This document shows, piece after piece, positions 13,349 to 19,548 of a DNA stretch of 19,548 bases. How positions within the stretch are numbered: position 1 is the first letter of the stretch; the number at the start of each line of letters is the position of its first letter. Under the pieces are notes generated by a model. It saw only the letters and a list, made by a program, of their open reading frames with translations. It did not search any database and had not been told where the DNA came from. The position numbers and the translations under genes were made by a program. The DNA is from Desulfoferula sp040751985 (GTDB lineage: Bacteria > Desulfobacterota > Desulfarculia > Desulfarculales > Desulfarculaceae), in NCBI GenBank assembly GCA_040751985.1, contig JBFMFU010000016.1, positions 1 to 19,548 on the forward strand, given 5' to 3'.

Positions 13349-14929
13349 TCAGGCCTCGTCCTGGTCGTCCTCGTCGTCGTCCTCGCCCTCCAGGGCCGCG
13401 AAGGCAATGGGCAGGTAGTCCAACAGCTCCTCGGCGGCCATGCCCCGCCGGCCGAAGTCCTCCTCGGCCTGCTGGCCAGCCAGGCCGTGCACGAACACGC
13501 CGGCCAGGGCCGCGGGCAGGGCGCCGGCCCCCTGGGCCATGAGCCCGCCGATGAGGCCGGCCAGCACGTCGCCGCTGCCGCCGCTGGCCAAGAGCGTCCC
13601 GCCGGTGGGGTTGACCCAGGCCAGGCCCTCGGGCTCGGCGATGATGCTCTGGGCGCCCTTGAGCACCACCACCGCCCCGCTGCCGGCGGCCAGGGCCCGG
13701 GCCGCACCCAGGCGGTCGGCCTGAATCTCGGCCGCGCCCACGCCCAGCAGGCGGGCCGCCTCGCCGGGGTGGGGGGTCAGCACCGTGCTGCGGGTCTGGA
13801 AGCGGACCTGGCCCCAGATCTCGGCCAGGGCGTAGAGCCCGTCGGCGTCGATGACCATCGGTTGGCGGCAGGCGCGGGCCACGGCGCGGGCCATCTCCAC
13901 GGTCTGCTCCTCGCGGCCCAGGCCAGGGCCCAGCACCAGGGCCGAGCGCCCCTCCATCATCTCCAGCACGGTGTAGCCGGCCTCGGCGGCCAGGCCGCCG
14001 GCCGGGGTCTGGGCCAGGGGCGCGGCCATCACCGCCGTGAGCTTGGCCTGGGCCAAGGGCAGCAGGTCCGCAGGCAGGCCCAGGGTGACCAGACCGGCCC
14101 CGGCGCGCAGGCCGCCCATGGCCGCCAGGCAGGCCGCGCCGGCCTTGCCCGTGGAGCCGCCCACCACCAGCAGGTGGCCGTAAGAGCCCTTGTGGCCCTC
14201 GGGCGGCCGGGCCGGCAGCAGCTCGGCGGCCAGGGAGGCCTCCAGCAGGCGGCAGGTGACATCCAGCTCGGCCACCACCGCCGGCGGGATGGAGATGTCC
14301 ACCAGGTGCAGTTGGCCCACATGGCCGGCCGGGTCGATGACCAGGCCCTGCTTGACCAGGCCGAAGGTGGCGGTCAGGTCGGCCTGCACCGCCACCCCCA
14401 GGGGCGCGCCGGTGTCGGCGCTCAGGCCCGAGGGGATGTCCACGGCCAGCACCGGGGCGGCCAGTTGGTTGAGCATCTCGATGGCCAGGCGAAAGTGGCC
14501 GCCCACCGGCTGGTTCAGGCCGGTGCCTAAGAGGGCGTCCAGGTAAACGTCATGGCCGGCGATCTCCGCGGCCAGGGCGGCCAGGGACTCCTCGTCCGGC
14601 GCCTCCCTCACCTCCACCCCGCAGGCCTGGGCCACGGCCAGGTTGGCCGCCGCGTCGCCGCGAAAGGCCTCGGCCGGGGCCAGCAGATAGGCCGTGCACT
14701 CGGCGCCCCGGTTGGCCAGGATGCGGGCCATGGCCAGGCCGTCGCCGCCGTTGTTGCCCCGGCCGCAGAGGGCGGCCACGCGCAGGCCGTCCGGGTCGCC
14801 CAGGGCCTTGGTCAGCACCCGCACCGCGCCCTGGGCCGCGTTCTCCATCAGCACCATGCCCGGCAGACCAACGTCTTCTATGGTCCGCTGGTCGCAATGG
14901 CGCATCTGTTCGGCTGTCACCAGAATCAT
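13349..14929 (-). CDS. nnr: Bifunctional NAD(P)H-hydrate epimerase / ADP-dependent dehydratase
   Basis: Repairs damaged, hydrated NAD(P)H. The N-terminal half (about 1-220, YjeF_N/NnrE) interconverts the two epimers and shows GRGNNGGDGLAMARIL near 57-70, DALLGTGLNQ at 131-140 and VDIPSGL near 163. The C-terminal half (about 235-510, NnrD) is the ADP-dependent dehydratase, with KGSYGHLLVVGGSTGKAGA near 247-265, LTPHPGEAARLLG and the nucleotide site SGGSGDVLAGLIGGL, where the usual GTGD is GSGD. From the ATG at 14929 the protein has 526 residues, standard for the fusion. It ends in a strongly acidic tail, EGEDDDEDDQDEA. The start overlaps the acpS stop (ATGA). Confidence 0.95.
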   Translation of the reverse strand: MILVTAEQMRHCDQRTIEDVGLPGMVLMENAAQGAVRVLTKALGDPDGLRVAALCGRGNNGGDGLAMARILANRGAECTAYLLAPAEAFRGDAAANLAVAQACGVEVREAPDEESLAALAAEIAGHDVYLDALLGTGLNQPVGGHFRLAIEMLNQLAAPVLAVDIPSGLSADTGAPLGVAVQADLTATFGLVKQGLVIDPAGHVGQLHLVDISIPPAVVAELDVTCRLLEASLAAELLPARPPEGHKGSYGHLLVVGGSTGKAGAACLAAMGGLRAGAGLVTLGLPADLLPLAQAKLTAVMAAPLAQTPAGGLAAEAGYTVLEMMEGRSALVLGPGLGREEQTVEMARAVARACRQPMVIDADGLYALAEIWGQVRFQTRSTVLTPHPGEAARLLGVGAAEIQADRLGAARALAAGSGAVVVLKGAQSIIAEPEGLAWVNPTGGTLLASGGSGDVLAGLIGGLMAQGAGALPAALAGVFVHGLAGQQAEEDFGRRGMAAEELLDYLPIAFAALEGEDDDEDDQDEA

Positions 14930-15303
14930 GGCTTCTCCAGCACCACCACCGCGGCGGCGTAGTCTCCTTCGTCGCTCAGGCTCAGGAACATGCCCTCCAC
15001 GCCCTGACGCTGGGCCCAGGCCAGGGCCCGGCCATGCAGCACCAGCCCCGGCTTGCCCCTGGCGTCGTGGGCCACCTCTATCTCCCGCCAGGCCAGGCCG
15101 CGCATGCCCAGCCCGGCCGCCTTGGCAAAGGCCTCCTTGGCCGCGAAGCGCAGGGCCAGGGCCGCCGCCGGCCGCGGCCGCGACAGGCACAGGGCCGCCT
15201 CGGCCGGGGTGAAGCAGCGGCCCAGGAAGCGCTGGCCGAAGCGTTGCCAGGCGGCGGCGATGCGCTCCACCTCGGCCAGGTCCAGCCCCAGGCCGGCGAT
15301 CAT
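14926..15303 (-). CDS. acpS: Holo-[acyl-carrier-protein] synthase
   Basis: Transfers 4'-phosphopantetheine from coenzyme A to acyl carrier protein, activating fatty acid synthesis. The 125-residue length is usual. Asp8 in GLGLDLAEVERI and Glu57 in RFAAKEAFAKA are the magnesium-binding pair, and the C-terminal LSLSDEGDYAAAVVVLE is the usual final strand. The ATG overlaps the pdxJ stop (ATGA). The pdxJ-acpS-nnr order is common in proteobacteria. panC, for the same cofactor supply line, lies further down the gene series. Confidence 0.95.
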   Translation of the reverse strand: MIAGLGLDLAEVERIAAAWQRFGQRFLGRCFTPAEAALCLSRPRPAAALALRFAAKEAFAKAAGLGMRGLAWREIEVAHDARGKPGLVLHGRALAWAQRQGVEGMFLSLSDEGDYAAAVVVLEKP

Positions 15304-16058
15304 AGCTGGCGCTGGGGGGCCGCCTGGGCCCGCTGGGTGGCCGAAGAGCGCACCAGGGCCAGCATCTCGGCCACCGCCTGCTCAAAGCCCACGAACAGGG
15401 CCCGGGCCACGATGGAGTGGCCGATGGAGTACTCCACGATCTCCGGGAAGGCCAGCAGCGGGCCGATGTTGCGCAGGTTCAGGCCGTGGCCGGCGGCCAC
15501 GCTCAGGCCCAGGCGGTGGGCCAGGCGGGCGCTGTCCTCCAGGGCGCTGAGCAGCCGGGCGCGTCCCTTTTCGTCTCGGGCATCGCAGTAGGCCCCGGTG
15601 TGCAGCTCCACCACCTGGGCCTTGCAGTTGTGGGCGGCCTTGATCTGCTCGCTGGTGGGGTCGATGAACAGGCTCACCTCCACCTCGGCCTCGCGCAGCC
15701 GGTCCACCGCCTCCTTGATGCGCTCCAGGCTGCCGGCCACGTCCAGGCCGCCCTCGGTGGTCAGCTCCTGGCGCTTCTCGGGCACCAGGGTGCAGCGGTC
15801 GGGCCGCACCTGGGCCGCGATGCCGATCATCTCCTCGGTGGCAGCCATCTCCATGTTCAGCTTGCCCTTGACCACCTGGCGCAGCACCGTGAGGTCCCGG
15901 TCCTGGATGTGCCGGCGGTCCTCGCGCAGGTGCACGATGATGCCGTCGGCCCCGGCCTTTTCGGCCAGCACCGCGGCCCAGACCGGGTCCGGTTCGTTGA
16001 TGCCCCGCGCCTGACGCAGGGTGGCCACGTGATCCACGTTTACGCTCAAAAGGGCCAC
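15300..16058 (-). CDS. pdxJ: Pyridoxine 5'-phosphate synthase
   Basis: Condenses 1-deoxyxylulose 5-phosphate with 3-amino-2-oxopropyl phosphate to pyridoxine 5'-phosphate, the last ring-forming step of the DXP-dependent vitamin B6 route. The 252-residue TIM-barrel protein has LSVNVDHVATLRQARG at 4-19, GADGIIVHLREDRRHIQDRD at 37-55, TLVPEKRQELTTEGG and AGHGLNLRN near the C-terminal phosphate site. The GTG start is supported by AAAGGAGG about eight bases upstream. The DXP-route enzyme makes PLP, which the DegT-type aminotransferase downstream needs, though this is not evidence of a specific link. Confidence 0.97.
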   Translation of the reverse strand: MALLSVNVDHVATLRQARGINEPDPVWAAVLAEKAGADGIIVHLREDRRHIQDRDLTVLRQVVKGKLNMEMAATEEMIGIAAQVRPDRCTLVPEKRQELTTEGGLDVAGSLERIKEAVDRLREAEVEVSLFIDPTSEQIKAAHNCKAQVVELHTGAYCDARDEKGRARLLSALEDSARLAHRLGLSVAAGHGLNLRNIGPLLAFPEIVEYSIGHSIVARALFVGFEQAVAEMLALVRSSATQRAQAAPQRQL

Positions 16059-16080
16059 TAGCCGCCCTCCTTTCCTAATC

Positions 16081-16515
16081 TTAGGCCCCGGCCTGGGCCA
16101 GGAGCTCTTCGGTGAGATCGCTCATGCGCCGGGCGCGGGGGCCGCCTTTCTCGTGCTCGTATCCCAGCAGGTGCAGCAGGCCGTGGATGATCAGGCGCAG
16201 CAGGTGTTGGTCCGGCTCCAGGCCGCCCGCGGCCGCCTCGCGGACGCAGGTGTCCAGGCTCACCACCACGTCACCCAGCAGATGGCCCTGGGGCCCGGCC
16301 GGGCCCTCGCGCTGGCTGAAGGCCAGCACGTTGGTGGGACCCTGGCGACCCAACCACTCTTGGTTCAGCGCCGCCATCTCCTGGTCGTCCACGATGGACA
16401 GGGACACCTCTTCTTCGGGCCCCAGCTCCAGGGCCTTCAGCACCCGGGCCAGGCGGCGGCGCAGGGCCCTCAGGTCCACCCGGCCGCCGGAGCGGTTTTC
16501 CACCAACAAGGGCAT
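16081..16515 (-). CDS. ybeY: Endoribonuclease YbeY
   Basis: Metal-dependent ribonuclease needed for 16S rRNA 3'-end maturation and ribosome quality control. The 144-residue protein shows TNVLAFSQRE at 61-70, LGDVVVSLDT near 80-89 and the zinc motif HGLLHLLGYEH at 111-121. Three His ligands are present; the Asp before the last His is Glu here, a conservative change. It begins 6 bases after the phoH-like stop, the classic phoH-ybeY order, and ends 22 bases before pdxJ. Confidence 0.94.
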   Translation of the reverse strand: MPLLVENRSGGRVDLRALRRRLARVLKALELGPEEEVSLSIVDDQEMAALNQEWLGRQGPTNVLAFSQREGPAGPQGHLLGDVVVSLDTCVREAAAGGLEPDQHLLRLIIHGLLHLLGYEHEKGGPRARRMSDLTEELLAQAGA

Positions 16516-16521
16516 AGGCGC

Positions 16522-17484
<963 letters not shown>

Positions 17485-17487
17485 GGC

Positions 17488-17907
17488 CTACTCCCCTTGC
17501 ACCTGGATGTGCACCCGCCGTTTACGGGCGCGGTTGTCGAAGTCCAGCACCACCACCTGCTGCCAGGTGCCCAACAGCGGGCGGCCCTCGGCCACCGGCA
17601 CCGTGAGCGAGGGCCCCAGCAGGGCCGCGCGCAGGTGGCTGTAGCCGTTGCCGTCGCCCCAGCGGGCGTTGTGCGCGTATTCGCCCGCGGCCGGGGCCAG
17701 TTCTTCCAAGAGCCGCCGCAGGTCCTGGAGCACGCCGGACTCGTACTCGATGGTGGTCACCGCCGCGGTGGAGCCGGGCGTGAACACCAGGGCGCTGCCG
17801 ATGCGCACCCCGCTGTCGGCCACGGCCTGGGCCAGGGCAGGGGTCAGGTCGTGGATGTCGGTGGCGGCCGAGCCCTGCAACTGCACAGTTTGGCTGTAGA
17901 TTGTCAT
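17488..17907 (-). CDS. yjbQ: YjbQ/UPF0047-family protein
   Basis: Small cytoplasmic protein of the UPF0047 family, whose E. coli member has weak thiamine-phosphate synthase activity; the true role is unknown. The 139-residue sequence has VFTPGSTAAVTTIEYE at 41-56, HNARWGDGNGYSHLRAALLGPS at 79-100 and LLGTWQQVVVLDFDNRARKRRV at 111-132, all diagnostic. The ATG at 17907 has AGAGG six bases upstream and gives the family length; the frame is open for six more codons. It is the first gene of the leftward series and diverges from cvpA across a 174-base gap with an AT-rich palindrome. Confidence 0.9.
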   Translation of the reverse strand: MTIYSQTVQLQGSAATDIHDLTPALAQAVADSGVRIGSALVFTPGSTAAVTTIEYESGVLQDLRRLLEELAPAAGEYAHNARWGDGNGYSHLRAALLGPSLTVPVAEGRPLLGTWQQVVVLDFDNRARKRRVHIQVQGE

Positions 17908-17986
17908 CACGGCCTCTCTGGCCAACCTTTACCATACGCCCCCTGGGGCAGGCAAGGACTCTCGGCGAGGCCGCCCCGAGGTCGCT

Positions 17987-18008
17987 ATGAATAACATATT
18001 GTTTTCAT
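17987..18008. promoter_or_regulatory. AT-rich palindrome in the yjbQ/cvpA divergent gap, possible operator
   Basis: The arms ATGAA..AACA and TGTT..TTCAT pair around a TAT centre with one extra T in the left arm. It lies in the only AT-rich patch of the divergent intergenic region, where promoters for both directions should be. It could be a regulator binding site overlapping -10 elements. I cannot assign clear -35/-10 pairs on either strand. Confidence 0.35.
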
Positions 18009-18081
18009 TGCGTATTGGTCGATAAGCTTCGCGGCGGGCCGCTTGACATTCCAGGCCGCGGCGTGCTAGTGATAGGGCACT

Positions 18082-18627
18082 ATGGAGTCGTCCCCCAACC
18101 TGCTGGACCTGGGTCTCTTGATCCTGCTGGTCTTTTTCTTGGTGCGGGCCCTGGTGCGCGGCTTCGTGCGCGAGACCATGGGTCTGGTGGGCGCGGTGGT
18201 GGCGGTGGTGGTCAGCGCCATGTTCTACCAGGACCTGGCCGGGCTGCTGGCCCGCGTCACCGGCTACAGCGCCACTTGGTGGGGGGCGGTGTCCTTCGGC
18301 CTGATCCTGTTCATTATCTTCGTGTTCTTCATCTACCTGGGCGGGGTGATGCACCGGGTGGTCATGGCCGGTGCCCTGTCGGGCCTGGACCGGGCTCTGG
18401 GCGCGGTGGTGGGGCTGGCCAAGGGCCTGCTTATCGCCTACCTGCTCATCAACCTGCTCCTTTTGATGAACCCCTTCTCCACGGTCACGCCCCTTAAGCA
18501 GTCGCTGCTGGCGCCCTACGTGGTGCGCGGCGGCCGCTACATCTTGGACCTGTTCCCCGACGACCTCACCCGCCGCCTGCAGGAGCGGGCCGGGCTGATC
18601 CCGCCCTCCGGCAAGGACAAGAAATGA
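18082..18627 (+). CDS. CvpA-family inner-membrane protein
   Basis: The 181-residue protein has four hydrophobic segments at about 8-27, 33-50, 67-90 and 102-128. The positively charged RALVRGFVRETMGLVGAVVAVVVS stretch between the first two is typical of CvpA. E. coli CvpA is needed for colicin V production and for tolerance of certain stresses; in other bacteria it is a poorly understood membrane protein. The C-terminal tail (about 135-181) is polar and cytoplasmic-looking. A short AGGG lies five bases before the ATG. Its stop overlaps the mazG start (ATGA), so the two are coupled, an arrangement I have no mechanism for. Confidence 0.85.
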   Translation: MESSPNLLDLGLLILLVFFLVRALVRGFVRETMGLVGAVVAVVVSAMFYQDLAGLLARVTGYSATWWGAVSFGLILFIIFVFFIYLGGVMHRVVMAGALSGLDRALGAVVGLAKGLLIAYLLINLLLLMNPFSTVTPLKQSLLAPYVVRGGRYILDLFPDDLTRRLQERAGLIPPSGKDKK

Positions 18628-19427
18628 GCCCCGCCGGCGGTGATGAGGCGGGCCGCGCCCTGGCCCGCCTGGCCGCCTTGGCCGCCCGCCTGCGGGCGCC
18701 GGACGGCTGCCCCTGGGACCGGGAGCAGACCCCGGCCTCGGCGGCGGGTTATCTCTTGGAAGAGGCCTACGAGGCCCTGGAGGCCATCGAGTCCGGCGAC
18801 CCGGCCCAGGTGCGCGGGGAGCTGGGCGATCTTTTGTTCCAGGTGGTGTTTCAGGCCCAACTCTTCGCCGAGGCCGGCCATTTCGAACTGAGCCAGGTCA
18901 TCGCCGAGGTGGAGGCCAAGATGATCCGCCGCCACCCGCACGTCTTCGGCCAGGCCCAGGCCGCGGACGCGGCGGCGGTGAAGCTGCGCTGGGACCAGAT
19001 CAAGCGCCAGGAGCGGGCCGGCCAGCCCCAGGGCCTCTTGGACAGCGTGCCCCAGGCGGCCCCGGCCCTGGTGCGGGCCCAGCGCCTGGGCCAGCGGGCG
19101 GCCCAGGTGGGCTTTGACTGGCCCGGAGCGGCCGGGGTATGGGAAAAGACCGTGGAGGAGACCCGGGAGCTGGCCCAGGCCGCGGAACCGGAGGCCGCGT
19201 CCCGAGAGCTGGGGGACCTGCTGTTCACCTGGGCTCAATGGGCCCGGCACCGGGGGCTCAAGGCCGAGGCGGCCCTGCGGGAGGCCAACCGCCGCTTTGC
19301 GCGGCGCTTCGCGGCCATGGAGGCCCTGGCCGCGTCCCAGGGGCGCTCCCTGGCCCAACTCAACCCCCAGGAGCAGGACGAGCTTTGGCGGGCGGCAAAG
19401 GCTGCCGAGACGGGGCTGGAGGCCTAG
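18624..19427 (+). CDS. mazG: Nucleoside triphosphate pyrophosphohydrolase
   Basis: Hydrolyses NTPs and dNTPs to monophosphates, cleaning the pool and modulating stress signalling. The 267-residue protein has two tandem MazG domains. The first shows LRAPDGCPWDREQT at 23-36, LLEEAYEALEAI with Glu46/47/50, and ELGDLLFQVVFQ with Glu66/Asp69. The second shows VEETRELAQA and RELGDLLFTWAQWAR. These EExxE...ExxD sets bind magnesium. Length and domain doubling match the E. coli-type enzyme. The stop codon TAG lies inside the CCTAGG next to the IS481-like element, so the insertion leaves the frame essentially intact. Confidence 0.95.
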   Translation: MSPAGGDEAGRALARLAALAARLRAPDGCPWDREQTPASAAGYLLEEAYEALEAIESGDPAQVRGELGDLLFQVVFQAQLFAEAGHFELSQVIAEVEAKMIRRHPHVFGQAQAADAAAVKLRWDQIKRQERAGQPQGLLDSVPQAAPALVRAQRLGQRAAQVGFDWPGAAGVWEKTVEETRELAQAAEPEAASRELGDLLFTWAQWARHRGLKAEAALREANRRFARRFAAMEALAASQGRSLAQLNPQEQDELWRAAKAAETGLEA

Positions 19428-19459
19428 GTGTAAATGCTAAAGAGGTTGTTCACACGGTT

Positions 19460-19506
19460 CCAGTTTTGGAGACTGGTGGTTGAAGAGATCACCGGATCCA
19501 AACTGG
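19460..19506 (+). repeat. Inverted repeat in the transposase leader
   Basis: CCAGTTTTGGA (19460-19470) and TCCAAACTGG (19497-19506) are complementary apart from one extra T. In RNA they would form a 10-bp stem with a 26-base loop whose 3' arm abuts, and shares its last bases with, the GGGAG ribosome site of the transposase. Confidence 0.6.
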
Positions 19507-19515
19507 GAGAGCCGC

Positions 19516-19548
19516 ATGAGCAACCCTCATCAGAATGCCAGGACCACG
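19516..19548 (+). CDS. N-terminus of IS481-family transposase (partial)
   Basis: Eleven codons, MSNPHQNARTT, are visible before the window ends. IS481-family transposases open with a short M..HKNARLT/HQNARTT-like segment leading into a helix-turn-helix domain; the catalytic DDE core follows off the edge. GGGAG sits five bases before the ATG. An inverted repeat (19460-19470 with 19497-19506) ends next to this ribosome site. Confidence 0.65.
   Translation, partial: MSNPHQNARTT

Larger units (their letters stand above)
19429..19548 (+). mobile_element. Left end of an IS481-like insertion sequence (runs off the window)
   Basis: The sequence starting TGTAAATGCTAAAG, then GAGGTTGTTCACACGGTTCC, recalls the terminal layout of IS481 (TGT..., AGGTTGT..., GGTTC...). 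It is followed at the expected distance by a transposase start. The six bases just outside, CCTAGG at 19423-19428, match NCTAGN, the described target of Bordetella IS481. The right end is outside the window, so the target duplication and repeats cannot be checked. Confidence 0.65.

Noticed and set aside
11616..14530. Plus-strand frames opposite lysC, tsaE and nnr
   Set aside because: Compositionally biased antisense frames; GC-rich third positions remove stops. No domain signature seen.
18043..18072. TTGACA on the plus strand ahead of cvpA as a -35 box
   Set aside because: No good -10 hexamer lies 16-18 bases downstream, and the start it implies would fall only a few bases before the ATG.

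Overview
The window is a GC-rich bacterial chromosome segment that reads as a compact housekeeping block between two insertion-sequence fragments. Two things suggest a sulfate-reducing-type deltaproteobacterium (Desulfobacterota, perhaps Desulfarculales-like). One is the gene order phoH-ybeY-pdxJ-acpS-nnr-tsaE-lysC-cimA. The other is the short, archaeal/Thermotoga-like S-adenosylhomocysteinase. This is inference from gene order and protein style; no species is claimed.

Left edge (1-395): the last 36 codons of a probable ISL3-family transposase, its presumed right end, an AT-rich spacer, and a tRNA-Thr(CGT) gene on the minus strand with encoded CCA, its own promoter and a possible terminator. 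Next, all on the minus strand and listed in the direction of transcription, comes one very long colinear gene series (17907 down to 396): yjbQ, phoH-like, ybeY, pdxJ, acpS, nnr, tsaE, lysC, [261-bp mobile-element-like insert], cimA, fbp, tsaD, ksgA, a DegT-type aminotransferase, an unrecognised lipoprotein, a URO-D-like methyltransferase, panC, then metK-ahcY behind a near-consensus promoter of their own. Most junctions are start/stop overlaps or gaps under 25 bases. Non-ATG starts are common (GTG for tsaD, ksgA, cimA, tsaE and pdxJ; TTG for phoH). Divergently on the plus strand are cvpA-like and mazG. An IS481-like element begins directly after the mazG stop codon and runs off the right edge.

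The genes mix RNA maturation and modification (ybeY, ksgA, tsaD, tsaE, tRNA-Thr), cofactor and metabolite-repair steps (pdxJ, acpS, panC, nnr), aspartate-family and isoleucine synthesis (lysC, cimA), gluconeogenesis (fbp), nucleotide sanitation (mazG) and the activated methyl cycle (metK, ahcY, possibly the URO-D-like methyltransferase).

I see no defence island, prophage, CRISPR array or biosynthetic cluster, and no clear new multi-gene system. The points most worth a second look are: the MITE-like insert wedged between lysC and cimA, which supplies the lysC stop codon; a strong internal start in lysC; the IS481-like insertion at a CCTAGG target; the URO-D-like methyltransferase near metK-ahcY; and the DegT aminotransferase-lipoprotein pair of unknown purpose.
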